Shown one piece after another: positions 7,419 to 16,400 of a DNA stretch of 33,223 nucleotides. The translations under genes were made by a program, and so were the position numbers. The DNA is from Rickettsiales bacterium (GTDB lineage: Bacteria > Pseudomonadota > Alphaproteobacteria > Rs-D84 > CACZYB01). The stretch covers positions 1-33,223 of the forward strand of contig JAISGI010000034.1 in NCBI GenBank assembly GCA_031263095.1. Direction: 5' to 3'. The notes below the pieces were generated by a model. The model had not been told where the DNA came from. It ran no database searches and was given only the letters and a program-made list of their open reading frames with translations. Every line of letters starts with the position of its first letter. Position 1 is the stretch's first letter.

Positions 7419-7940
7419 GTGTTCAAGGACACTTTTTTCGATTCCATGCTGGGGTTTTTCTATATGCACACGCGCAAGATGCTGACCGTGTGGCTTGCTA
7501 TCGTGGTAGCCAGCTCGTTCCTGTCCGCGTTCGCGCGCAAGCTTTTGGTCTATCGCGAACTAAAGTTCGGCATACACCCGCTTGAGATAATGTTCACCGG
7601 CGTAATAGACGCAGTATTCCTGACCCTGCATCTGTTCGTGCCGGTGTTCGTGGCTGCTGTCATCATCCGCTATGCCATTATCCGCGCGAAGAAGATACAT
7701 CTGCCGCACTTCTTCGAGCCGACGTTCAGGCGCCAGGCCTCAATCTCTTTGGGACTGGCGATACTGCTTGGCGGATTCTTCTATGCCGACATATACTCGA
7801 GCACGGGATATTCCGAATCGGTAATGAAGTACTCGGCCAAGGTGGGCGTGCTTGCGTTCGCGGCGGTGCTGTTCACCTTTACCGCCTTGTACGGGTTGAT
7901 ACGCGGATTTTCGCCGATAGTGCGCGACGAACGTAAATAA
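7419..7940 (+). CDS. Multi-pass membrane hypothetical protein
   Basis: About four hydrophobic segments; start GTG 7419 or ATG 7446. Confidence 0.6.
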   Translation: MFKDTFFDSMLGFFYMHTRKMLTVWLAIVVASSFLSAFARKLLVYRELKFGIHPLEIMFTGVIDAVFLTLHLFVPVFVAAVIIRYAIIRAKKIHLPHFFEPTFRRQASISLGLAILLGGFFYADIYSSTGYSESVMKYSAKVGVLAFAAVLFTFTALYGLIRGFSPIVRDERK

Positions 7941-7963
7941 GATTTTTGAACAACTATACTTTT

Positions 7964-7992
7964 AAGAGCCTCTTCCTTGAGGCTCTTTTTTT
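7964..7992 (+). terminator. Rho-independent terminator upstream of the capsid gene
   Basis: AAGAGCCTC-TTCCTT-GAGGCTCTT-TTTTT. Confidence 0.9.
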
Positions 7993-8054
7993 ATTCCCCA
8001 TAAGGGAGTGCGGCGCGAAAGCGCTTTTTTCAACAAGCAAGAAAGGATACATAT

Positions 8055-8876
8055 ATGTCAATAGAAGAATCTTTCATCAAGCAATTTGAAGCCGAGGTGC
8101 ACCTTGCTTTCCAGCAGACAGGGACCAAGTTGCGCTCGACCGTGCGCACCAAGAACAACGTCAAGGGCGGCTCGACTACTTTCCAGAAAATAGGCAAGGG
8201 CGCGGCGACTACCAAGGTACGGCACCAGCCTATGGCGGTAATGAACCTCGACCATACTCCGGTGGAGTGTATGCTTCAGGATTTCTATGCGGGCGAGTGG
8301 GTGGACGAGCTTGACGAAATCAAGACGAACATAGATGAGCGGCGCGTGGTGGCCTCGGCCGGAGCGTATGCCCTCGGGCGTAAGTCGGACGAGCTTATCA
8401 TTGCCGAGCTTGCCAACGCGGTACAGTCCATAGACGTCGATTCCGAGGGGATGACCAAGGCGAAAATCCTGAACGCGCTTGAAATCCTCAACACCAACGA
8501 TGTGCCGGACGACGGCCAGCGTTTCGCGGTCGTGGGCGTTCACCAGTGGAACGAGCTCTTGAATCTGCCGGAATTTTCCTCGGCCGACTATGTGGGTGAA
8601 TCGTATCCCCTTTTGAAGGGGGTCGAATCGCGCAAGTGGCTTGGCATAAACTGGATTATGCACAATGCGCTTCCGGCGGCGTCGGATGTACGTTCGTGCT
8701 TCATATACCACAAAAACGCGATAGGGTACGCGAGTGGGCAGGATGTCAAGACCGACATTTCTTGGAGCGGAGAGAGAGCAGCGCATTTCGTCTCGAACTC
8801 GATGAGCCAGGGCGCGAAGCTTGTCGATTCGGAAGGGGTTGTGAAAATCAAGTGCGACGACACAACCAGTATATAG
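8055..8876 (+). CDS. Phage major capsid protein
   Basis: MSIEESFIKQFEAEVHLAFQQTGTKLRSTVR...VKGGSTTFQKIGKG...DFYAGEWVDELDEIKTNIDERRVVASAGAYALGRKSDELI, typical of podoviral capsid family. Confidence 0.85.
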   Translation: MSIEESFIKQFEAEVHLAFQQTGTKLRSTVRTKNNVKGGSTTFQKIGKGAATTKVRHQPMAVMNLDHTPVECMLQDFYAGEWVDELDEIKTNIDERRVVASAGAYALGRKSDELIIAELANAVQSIDVDSEGMTKAKILNALEILNTNDVPDDGQRFAVVGVHQWNELLNLPEFSSADYVGESYPLLKGVESRKWLGINWIMHNALPAASDVRSCFIYHKNAIGYASGQDVKTDISWSGERAAHFVSNSMSQGAKLVDSEGVVKIKCDDTTSI

Positions 8877-8887
8877 TTGAAAATGTA

Positions 8888-8916
8888 AAAAGCCGGATTC
8901 ATTCCGGCTTTTTTAC
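8888..8916 (+). terminator. Terminator after the capsid gene
   Basis: AAAAAGCCGGA-TTCA-TTCCGGCTTTTTT. Confidence 0.9.
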
Positions 8917-8945
8917 AACTTTAATTTTTTTATGAGGGAGGGACT

Positions 8946-9173
8946 ATGCTCAGCAAAAATCTATCGGTGCTTGCCTATTCGAACGGATTCACGCTTTGGC
9001 ACTATAAATCGCCGGAGGTGGCGGAGAGGGTCGAGGCCGAGGGATATTTCGTCCAGGTGGCGTCCATATTATCAGCCGGCGACGTTATGTTCGTCTCGTT
9101 CGAAGATGGCGGCGGGCGTCGGACCGTCTTTTACAACATAGGCGATGGAGCCCGAATAAGGAGGATGCAATGA
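8946..9173 (+). CDS. Small phage virion-associated protein
   Basis: MLSKNLSVLAYSNGFTLWHYKSPEVAERVEAEGYFVQVASILSAGDVMFVS resembles small proteins found between capsid and tail adaptor genes. Confidence 0.5.
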   Translation: MLSKNLSVLAYSNGFTLWHYKSPEVAERVEAEGYFVQVASILSAGDVMFVSFEDGGGRRTVFYNIGDGARIRRMQ

Positions 9174-9724
9174 ATTTTACCGATATAGACCTTGCGAGCC
9201 GGGCCTTGAACCTTATCGGCGCGCGGGAGATAAGCTCGCTTGACGAGGGAAGCGCGGAGGCGCAGGCGGCGGCTGGAATTTATCCGCTTGTCAAGCGTCG
9301 CCTCATATCCTCGTTCACTTGGAGTTTCGCTAGGAAAAGCGAGAGGTTGAACCGGCTTGACGGCGAGGGCGCCTGCGGGTATATCGCGAGGTTCGCGCTG
9401 CCCCCGGACTTTATACGCGCGGTCGGAATATCGCCGCGGGTGGAGTACAAAATCGCAGGTGGAGAGCTTGTGTGCAATGCTTCGGCCGTGGAGCTCGACT
9501 ATATCGCGGACGTGGGCGCGGAGGGGTTTTCGCCAATGTTCGTAAGCGCGCTTGTATCCGCCTTGGCAGCTGAATTCTCGCTCTGTCTTTTGGACGACGG
9601 GACGAAGTTCAACACGCTTCAGCGCCGCGCCATGCTTGAGCTCAAAGAGGCGCGCTTGTGCGAATCGCAGCAGGAGAGCCCCAAGCGAATCGCCAGCTTT
9701 CCATTATCCAACGCAAGGAAATAA
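9170..9724 (+). CDS. Tail tubular protein A-like / head-tail adaptor
   Basis: MNFTDIDLASRALNLIGAREISSLDEGSAEAQAAAGIYPLVKRRLISSFTWSFARKSERL; 4-bp overlap with upstream ORF. Confidence 0.7.
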   Translation: MNFTDIDLASRALNLIGAREISSLDEGSAEAQAAAGIYPLVKRRLISSFTWSFARKSERLNRLDGEGACGYIARFALPPDFIRAVGISPRVEYKIAGGELVCNASAVELDYIADVGAEGFSPMFVSALVSALAAEFSLCLLDDGTKFNTLQRRAMLELKEARLCESQQESPKRIASFPLSNARK

Positions 9725-9725
9725 A

Positions 9726-11666
9726 ATGTACAGACAGAGCATAACGCTTGCCTCGTTCGCGCGGGGCGAGATTTCGCCCGACCTTTACGGCCGCGGCGAC
9801 TTTTCCGCCTATCGCGCCGGAGCCATGCGGATACGGAACATGAGGCCGATGGGTACCGGTGGAATCGCGCGGAGAGACGGGCTTGTCTTTATGGCCGAGC
9901 TTGGCCAGCCGGGAGTGCTTGTTCCGTTCGAATCGAACAACGGCAAGCGGTTCATATTCTTCCTTAGTGCGGGCAAGCTTTGCATATACAACGAGAAAGG
10001 TGCGGCATGCGACCTGTACGACGATGCGCGCAACGAGGTCAAGTCCATTACTACGCCGTACAACGCGGATGCCGTCTCGGCCTTGCGGCATGCGCAGAAA
10101 GGGGATGACGTATATCTTGCCACCGCGACTGCGAAACCGAAGATTATCCGCTATAACCCGTACACCGACATATTCACCATGCTCGACTGGGAGTTCGCGA
10201 AGAAGAGCGGGGCGGACAGGCTTTTGTGCCCGTTCGCCAAGTTTCCGATAGTCGAGAGGGTATTACTTACCCCATCGGGCACCACCGGCAACATAACCAT
10301 CACGGCAAGCGAAACGATATTCCGCGGCGGGCATGTCGGTGTCAGGTTCAATCTGAACGGCGGGCAGGTGGAGATAACCTGGATAAGCGCTACTATGACC
10401 TATGCCGAAGCTACGGTGCGTGCAGCCCTTTCGTCGACAGCAGCAACCAAGGATTGGACGGAGCAGGCGTTTTCGGTCGCGCGCGGATGGCCGTCGAGCC
10501 TTACTTTCCACCAGGGGCGTCTTGTCATCGGAGGATCGCGCGATCTGCCCAACCGCATGTGGATGTCCAAGACAGGGGAGTACAACAACTTCGACCTTGG
10601 CGAGGGGTTGGATGACGAGGCTATCGAATTCGACATACTTTCGGACAGAGGGCATTTGATATGTTCGGTTTTTTCCGGCAAGCACCTGCAGGTGTTCACG
10701 ACGGATTCGGAGTGGATGGTGTCAGGGTTCCCGCTTACCCCGTCCTCTCTTGCCATAAAGGAGCAGACGCGAATCGGGTCGATATTCGCTAAGAACCTCG
10801 CTCCGCAACTGGTCGAGGGCTCGACTGTATTCGTGGCCAAGAACGAGCGCGAGATACGCGAATTCTATTATGGCGAAATCGAGGGCGGATATTTTTCCGA
10901 CGATCTGGCCTCGCTATCCTCGCACCTGCTCAACGCCCCCATCGACCAGGACTATGACCGAGTGGGGCGGACGCTTTACATAGTGCAAGGCGACGGGACA
11001 ATCGCCGCACTGCTCATCAACAAGGCCATGGAGACGAGTGCTTGGTTCGCATACGAGACCGATGGCAAGTTCCTTTCCCTATGTGCAATCGGCGGGAGCG
11101 TATGGGTGGCGGTAGAGCGCTTTGGGCAGTACTTCCTCGAGCGATTTTCCAAGGACGCGGTATGCGATTCGTGCGTAGTGCGCGACCTTGCTGTGCCTAC
11201 TGCGGAAGTGTCCGGCCTTGGGCATCTTGAGGGCAAGACGGTATGTGCAAACGCGGATGGGTATGTGTTCGAGGCCATAGTTTCGGGTGGGAAAATACAA
11301 CTCCCCATACCGGCGCGGCGGATTTGCGTCGGGATGAAATTCGCGCACCTGCTATGCCCCCTACCGCCATTCATTGGGAGGTCGAGGCCGCCGAAGGCGA
11401 GCCGGCTTCTCGACCTTGCCATACGGGTAGAGAATACACCTCTGCTACAGGCGGATGTCGGCGAAGGGCTTAAAAGTTATACCGGACAGCAGCTTGACAC
11501 GACGGAGATTCTCGACAGAAGCCTTGGCGACTTTACCGGCGACATACACATCCGGGCGCGCGGGTTCGTGCGAAACTTCGAGAGCGCGCTTTACAAAATC
11601 TCGGGAGACAAACCGTTCAAGCTTAAAATACTAAACATAACCGCCACTATCGAGTGCGTGAAATAA
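9726..11666 (+). CDS. Tail tubular protein B-like / tail nozzle protein
   Basis: MYRQSITLASFARGEISPDLYGRGDFSAYRAGAMRIRNMRPMGTGGIARRDGLVFMAEL...; start trimmed from 9552 to the ATG at 9726. Confidence 0.75.
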   Translation: MYRQSITLASFARGEISPDLYGRGDFSAYRAGAMRIRNMRPMGTGGIARRDGLVFMAELGQPGVLVPFESNNGKRFIFFLSAGKLCIYNEKGAACDLYDDARNEVKSITTPYNADAVSALRHAQKGDDVYLATATAKPKIIRYNPYTDIFTMLDWEFAKKSGADRLLCPFAKFPIVERVLLTPSGTTGNITITASETIFRGGHVGVRFNLNGGQVEITWISATMTYAEATVRAALSSTAATKDWTEQAFSVARGWPSSLTFHQGRLVIGGSRDLPNRMWMSKTGEYNNFDLGEGLDDEAIEFDILSDRGHLICSVFSGKHLQVFTTDSEWMVSGFPLTPSSLAIKEQTRIGSIFAKNLAPQLVEGSTVFVAKNEREIREFYYGEIEGGYFSDDLASLSSHLLNAPIDQDYDRVGRTLYIVQGDGTIAALLINKAMETSAWFAYETDGKFLSLCAIGGSVWVAVERFGQYFLERFSKDAVCDSCVVRDLAVPTAEVSGLGHLEGKTVCANADGYVFEAIVSGGKIQLPIPARRICVGMKFAHLLCPLPPFIGRSRPPKASRLLDLAIRVENTPLLQADVGEGLKSYTGQQLDTTEILDRSLGDFTGDIHIRARGFVRNFESALYKISGDKPFKLKILNITATIECVK

Positions 11667-11675
11667 GGAGGCAAC

Positions 11676-12134
11676 ATGGGAACCACAGCAGGACTTTTAT
11701 CCGTCTTTGACTATGCCAAGGACAAGGTAGATTCCAAGCGCAAGAGCGTCGCGGCGAACGCCGAGGCCAAGCGCGAGAACGAGTATCTTGGCGAGCTTGA
11801 CGAAATTGAAACCCAGAAAATCCTTGCCAAGCAGGGGATATTCGAGGAGCAGAAGGAGAATCTCCTCAAGGAGAAGCTTGCCAGCAACAAGGCGCGCATG
11901 GCGGCGGCAGGGCTTGGCGGAACTTCGGCTTCGTTCGATGCGGCTGCGCGCGCTCTTGCAAAAAAGGCCGAGAAGGAGACGCTTGCGAACGAGTATTTCG
12001 CGGATTTGGATCTGCGCAAGCTTGAGCTTGTCTCGGCGTACAAGCAGAGTTCGAACCTCCTTCAAGCGTCGAAAAGCGGAAGCGGGTCGGCGGAAGTCGC
12101 GCTTGTCAAAAAAATAATCAGCGGGAAGAAATAA
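11676..12134 (+). CDS. Internal virion protein-like coiled-coil protein
   Basis: Helical, charged, NKARMAAAGLGGTSASFDAAARALAKKAEKE; position between tail tube and tail fibre genes. Confidence 0.5.
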   Translation: MGTTAGLLSVFDYAKDKVDSKRKSVAANAEAKRENEYLGELDEIETQKILAKQGIFEEQKENLLKEKLASNKARMAAAGLGGTSASFDAAARALAKKAEKETLANEYFADLDLRKLELVSAYKQSSNLLQASKSGSGSAEVALVKKIISGKK

Positions 12135-12836
12135 ATGAGTAGCAGAATCACCTATATTGCGGACGGGCTTTCGCGCGAGTTTGCTTTTGCGTTCCGCATA
12201 TTCTCACCCGCGGACCTGTGTGTCGAGATAGACGGAGAGCGTTATTCCGACTTCGCCATCGAATCGCTGGGCACGGGCGGAAAAGCCATATTCGACGTCG
12301 CTCCGCCGACCGGTTCCAGAGTGTGCCTTTACCGGCGGCTTGACTTCTCGCGCGAGTCGGCGTTTTCAACCGGTGGAGTATTCCGTGCCGAAGATCTCAA
12401 TACCGAAATCGCGTACAACCGCGCGTGCGCGGAGCAAGCATACGACGCTTCTGCGCGCTCAATCAAGCTTGGCGCAGGGATTGCCGAAACGTGCGAGCTC
12501 GAGCTGCCGCGACCGCAGGCAAACCTTGTGCTTGCATGGAATGCGGATGGCACCGCGCTTGTCAACCGGGATGTAGATTTGGCTGAGAAGGTCGCGTATC
12601 TGGAGGATCTGGTCGCGACGGCGGAGGGAATATACTCCGACCTTGCCGGTGCGTTCGGATCTTCCCTTGACGCGGGAGCGTTCGGTGTTGTCAAAAACCT
12701 AATCTCGCTTGTCAGGGGTGTCATACCCGAATCGTTCATCGATCTTGGCCAGGTCGCGGACGGCGCGGACGAGCCGCTTGACAACGGAAGCATAACCGAT
12801 GACGTCCTTGAACTTCAAGATCTCGGGCAGGTTTGA
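12135..12836 (+). CDS. T7-type tail fibre N-terminal domain protein
   Basis: YIADGLSREFAFAFRIFSPADLCVEIDG...VCLYRRLDFSRESAFSTGGVFRAEDLNTEIAYNRACAEQAYD. Confidence 0.8.
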   Translation: MSSRITYIADGLSREFAFAFRIFSPADLCVEIDGERYSDFAIESLGTGGKAIFDVAPPTGSRVCLYRRLDFSRESAFSTGGVFRAEDLNTEIAYNRACAEQAYDASARSIKLGAGIAETCELELPRPQANLVLAWNADGTALVNRDVDLAEKVAYLEDLVATAEGIYSDLAGAFGSSLDAGAFGVVKNLISLVRGVIPESFIDLGQVADGADEPLDNGSITDDVLELQDLGQV

Positions 12837-13413
12837 AGAATTCGTATGCGAGTGGAATTTGTCGAATGGGATGACAACGCCTGCACATCACTTGCGAATC
12901 GCGAGATTCCTTGAGCGTGTAGCTGGGTCGGAGAAGAAGCGCGGCCTGCTTTTGGCCTTTCGCGGGAGCGGCAAGTCGAGCATTGTCGGGCTGTTCCTAT
13001 GCTGGCTGCTAGGCCGCGATCCGAACGTGCGAATCGTGGTAATATCGGCCGATTATCCGCTTGCCAAAAAGATGGTACGGAACGCGAAACGGATAATCGA
13101 ATCGCATCCGAAGCTTGCTTTCCTGCGGCCTCTCAAACACTCCGAATGGGCGGGCGGGTGCATAACGGTGGCGCGGGACAGGCCGCTTCGCGATCCCTCA
13201 ATCCTTGCCGCCGGTATGGGTTCGAATATCACAGGAAGCCGGGCGGACGTGGTGATCTGCGACGACGTGGAGGTGCCCAAAAACTCGAATACGCGCGCGA
13301 AACGCGAGGAGCTGCGTGAGCGACTTCTCGAGCTCGAGTTCGTTCTTGTCCCAGGAGGGGTACAGATTTTCATCGGTACGCCGCATACGGTGCATACTAT
13401 TTACAGGGTGTAA
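12799..13413 (+). CDS. Terminase large subunit, N-terminal ATPase half only
   Basis: Walker A AFRGSGKSSIVGLF, ADYPLAKKMVRNAKRIIE, TGSRADVVICDDVEVP Walker B, ends at IGTPHTVHTIYRV*. No nuclease domain follows. Confidence 0.85.
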   Translation: MTSLNFKISGRFEEFVCEWNLSNGMTTPAHHLRIARFLERVAGSEKKRGLLLAFRGSGKSSIVGLFLCWLLGRDPNVRIVVISADYPLAKKMVRNAKRIIESHPKLAFLRPLKHSEWAGGCITVARDRPLRDPSILAAGMGSNITGSRADVVICDDVEVPKNSNTRAKREELRERLLELEFVLVPGGVQIFIGTPHTVHTIYRV

Positions 13414-13417
13414 AAAT

Positions 13418-13440
13418 CCGCTTCACTTGCGGCGTTTTTT
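13418..13440 (+). terminator. Terminator immediately after terL-N
   Basis: CCGC-TTCACTT-GCGG-CGTTTTTT. Confidence 0.55.
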
Positions 13441-13450
13441 GTGGTATAAT
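13422..13450 (+). promoter_or_regulatory. Promoter for ftsZ, overlapping the terL-N terminator
   Basis: TTCACT, 17 nt, TATAAT. Confidence 0.55.
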
Positions 13451-13476
13451 TACGTCAAATTTCCATGGGAGAGAAA

Positions 13477-14880
13477 ATGGACGAAATTCAAAATCTGGTG
13501 CCGAAGCTCAAAGTCCTTGGCCTTGGTGGCGCGGGTTGCAACGCTGTGGATTCAATGATAGAAAACGGTGTTTCGGACGTGGAGTTCATTGCCGCGAACA
13601 CGGACGCGCAGTCGCTTGCCCTTTGCAAAGCCTCGCGGAAAATCCAGCTTGGGCGCAAGACGACGCGTGGGCTTGGTTCGGGCTCAAAACCAGAGGTCGG
13701 GCTTGCCGCGGCGGAGGAATCCATTGCCGAACTTGCCGAGGCTATTGAGGACGCGGACATACTTTTTCTTGCTGGCGGAATGGGCGGAGGAACGGGTTCG
13801 GGCGCGATGCCGGTTGCGGCCTCGCTCGCTCGGGAAAAGGGCGTACTTTCCATCGCGGTTGTGACCACTCCGTTCGATTTCGAGGGAGAGAAAAAATCCG
13901 CAATAGCAAAGGACGCGCTTGCCAAACTTTCTGCCTCGTGTGACTGTCTTATCGTTTTGCCGAACCAGAACCTTTACAAGGTTGCGGGCGAGGGTTCGAC
14001 GTTCAAGGCTGCGTGCAAGATTTCGGATAATGTGCTTCTTGAGGCTGTGAAAAACCTTACCGATCTTATCATGAAGCCGGGGCTTATCAACCTAGACTTT
14101 GCGGATATACGTGCGGTAATGGAAAGCAGGGGCAGGAGCATAATCGGTGTCGCAATCGAGCGAGGGGAGAACCGCGCCGCGCGTGCGGTTGAGAGAGCTC
14201 TTGCCAATCCTCTGTTCGCGAGCGAATCGATACATGGTGCCTCTGGCCTGCTTGTCAACATAACTGGCAACGCGGACAACCTTGCGCTCTCTGAAGTGCG
14301 CGAGATTATGGATACGGTCAGGGCATCTATCGACACGGCGAGCGTGGATTTCGTATTCGGGACGTGTTTCGACGAATCTATGGGGGACGACCTTAAAGTC
14401 GCCATAATCGCGACTGGAATCGGAGCGGAGGAGCGGGCTTTCGCACCTCGGCCGTCGACGGTTTTTGCGCCTATGCCGAAGCCGGTCGAACCCAAGGAGG
14501 AAAAGCCTTTCAGCGCGAGTAAGCCCAGCTCCATAGAGGCATTTATTGAGGACGAGGCCAAGGAAATCAAGAAAGCGAGCGAGCTTTTCGCATCCAAGGA
14601 CGACGACGATCCAGAACCGCCCAAGGGCCGCAAGCCAAACCCTTTGACCGAATTCTTCACCAAGCTTGGCTCGGGCAGCGAGGGTAAGTTATTCGACGAT
14701 GTGGCCGGTTCGGACATAAAGCTTTCCGTCGATTCCGTTTCGAGCGAGGAGGACAATGTAGTCTTTCTTGCCGGCAGTGTCGAGAAGGGCGCCAAGGAAG
14801 ACAAACAAATCGACCTTATGGAGATGATTAGGAAGATGGAGGAAAACCTCGAGCTTCCGGCAATATTCAAACGCAATTGA
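13477..14880 (+). CDS. ftsZ: Cell division protein FtsZ
   Basis: KVLGLGGAGCNAVDSMI, FIAANTDAQSL, AGGMGGGTGSGA, TPFDFEG, GLINLDFADIRAVM T7 loop, C-terminal ELPAIFKRN. RBS GGGAGA favours 13477 over 13465. Confidence 0.95.
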   Translation: MDEIQNLVPKLKVLGLGGAGCNAVDSMIENGVSDVEFIAANTDAQSLALCKASRKIQLGRKTTRGLGSGSKPEVGLAAAEESIAELAEAIEDADILFLAGGMGGGTGSGAMPVAASLAREKGVLSIAVVTTPFDFEGEKKSAIAKDALAKLSASCDCLIVLPNQNLYKVAGEGSTFKAACKISDNVLLEAVKNLTDLIMKPGLINLDFADIRAVMESRGRSIIGVAIERGENRAARAVERALANPLFASESIHGASGLLVNITGNADNLALSEVREIMDTVRASIDTASVDFVFGTCFDESMGDDLKVAIIATGIGAEERAFAPRPSTVFAPMPKPVEPKEEKPFSASKPSSIEAFIEDEAKEIKKASELFASKDDDDPEPPKGRKPNPLTEFFTKLGSGSEGKLFDDVAGSDIKLSVDSVSSEEDNVVFLAGSVEKGAKEDKQIDLMEMIRKMEENLELPAIFKRN

Positions 14881-14908
14881 AAAATACTTCGTCGCGCTGA
14901 TTTTATAT

Positions 14909-14938
14909 GACTCCCGGAAAACTCCGGGAGTTTTTCGC
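14909..14938 (+). terminator. Terminator after ftsZ
   Basis: GACTCCCGGAAAACTCCGGGAGTTTTTC. Confidence 0.85.
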
Positions 14939-14974
14939 TATTATTCATTTCATTTATCCAGCAAGGAGGCAAAC

Positions 14975-16387
14975 ATGGATATGCAAAATCTGTACCGCAT
15001 GTATCTGCAGGCTATCGAAGGTCGGCAAGGCAGGGAGGCGCTTTGGGACGAGTGCGAGAAGCACACCCTTGCCGCAAGTCTTGGTCGTGCGGAGGACATA
15101 TTCGATTCCACGGCCGTGATTGCGGCGGAGAATTTGGCTTCGTCCCTGCTCTCCCAGCTTACGCCGCCATGGTCGAAGTGGTTTGGGCTTGGCTTTGGCG
15201 CGGCCCATGGCGATGCGGCGGCGCAAGAAGCGCTTGAGGATTACGAGCAGATAATCCAGTCTCATTTCGACCGGTCGAATTTCTATGTTGAGGCGCACCA
15301 GTGCTATCTTGACCTTGTAATACTCGGCACGGCGACAATGTTGTTCGAAGAAGCTCCGGTCGGTGCTGGCAGCGCGTTCAAGTTCACTTCGGTTCCCATG
15401 CGCGAGGTCGCGCTTGCCGAATCGAACGGGCGTATCGAGACCGTGTTTCGCACGACCTCGATTGCGCTTGGCGAGTTGCGCCTGAAGTTTCCGACGGCGG
15501 AATTCTCGGCAGCCGAGGTCGGTATTATCGCCAAAAATTCCGAGGCGCGAATAAATCTTGTCGAAGCTGTGTTGCCGCGAGAAGCGCGCGGGTACAACTA
15601 TATTGCGTTTCTGGACGATGTGGACAACCTGCTCGCGCGGCGAGAGAAAATCATCCTCAAGGAAGGAGTGTTTTCGACCTCGCCTTTCATCTGCTTCCGT
15701 TGGATGAAGACGCCGGCGGACGTGTATGGTCGCTCGCCTGTCATGAAGGCTTTACCGGATATAAAGACCGCGAACAAGGCGGTCGAGCTTGCGCTTAAAA
15801 ATGCGTCCATAGCCGTTTCCGGCGTGTGGCAGGCGGACGACGACGGGGTTATCAACCTTGAGAACATAACGCTTGAGCCGGGTACAATAATCGCCAAGGC
15901 GGTCGGGTCGTCGGGTCTTGTGCCACTTCGCACCGGTGCGGATTTCGACATATCGCAGCTTGTTATCGGAGAGCTTCGCGCAAGCATAGGGCGTGCGTTA
16001 TTGGCCGACCGGTTAGCTTCGGCCGCGACGTTGCGCATGACCGCGACCGAGGTTATCGAGCGTGCGGATGAGATGAGCCGCATACTTGGCGCGACCTATG
16101 GCCGGTTGCAGAGCGAGCTCCTTACGCCCGTAATCCTGCGCGCGATTTCAATCCTTAAACGCAGGGGCGAGATTTCGGACATCATGGTCAACGGACGCGA
16201 GGTCGACCTCAAGTATCGTTCTCCCTTGGCCTCTCACCAGGCGGCGCGGGATGCGAGGAACGTGCTTACCTGGGTCGACGCTGTGGCCAAGCTTGGCGGA
16301 GAAGCGCTTGAGGCCATAGATCGTCGCGCGGTGGCAGGGTTCCTAGCCCGCGCTTTCGGGGTGCCGGAAAAATTGACGAGTAACTGA
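14975..16387 (+). CDS. Phage portal (head-tail connector) protein, podovirus type
   Basis: LWDECEKHTLAASLGRAEDIFDSTAVIAAENLASSLLSQLTPPWSKWFGL..., YGRSPVMKALPDIKTANKAVELALKNASIAVSGVWQADDDGVINLENITLEPGTII; RBS AAGGAGG. Confidence 0.85.
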   Translation: MDMQNLYRMYLQAIEGRQGREALWDECEKHTLAASLGRAEDIFDSTAVIAAENLASSLLSQLTPPWSKWFGLGFGAAHGDAAAQEALEDYEQIIQSHFDRSNFYVEAHQCYLDLVILGTATMLFEEAPVGAGSAFKFTSVPMREVALAESNGRIETVFRTTSIALGELRLKFPTAEFSAAEVGIIAKNSEARINLVEAVLPREARGYNYIAFLDDVDNLLARREKIILKEGVFSTSPFICFRWMKTPADVYGRSPVMKALPDIKTANKAVELALKNASIAVSGVWQADDDGVINLENITLEPGTIIAKAVGSSGLVPLRTGADFDISQLVIGELRASIGRALLADRLASAATLRMTATEVIERADEMSRILGATYGRLQSELLTPVILRAISILKRRGEISDIMVNGREVDLKYRSPLASHQAARDARNVLTWVDAVAKLGGEALEAIDRRAVAGFLARAFGVPEKLTSN

Positions 16388-16400
16388 AAATAGGTACAAT

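Noticed and set aside
6945-7469. 174-aa minus-strand Phe/Ala/Thr-rich ORF
   Set aside because: Antisense mirror of the Lys-rich repeat gene; composition is a by-product of AAG/AAA codons.
13974-14972. 332-aa minus-strand ORF across ftsZ
   Set aside because: Antisense to a clearly conserved CDS; low-complexity Ser-rich translation without recognisable motifs.
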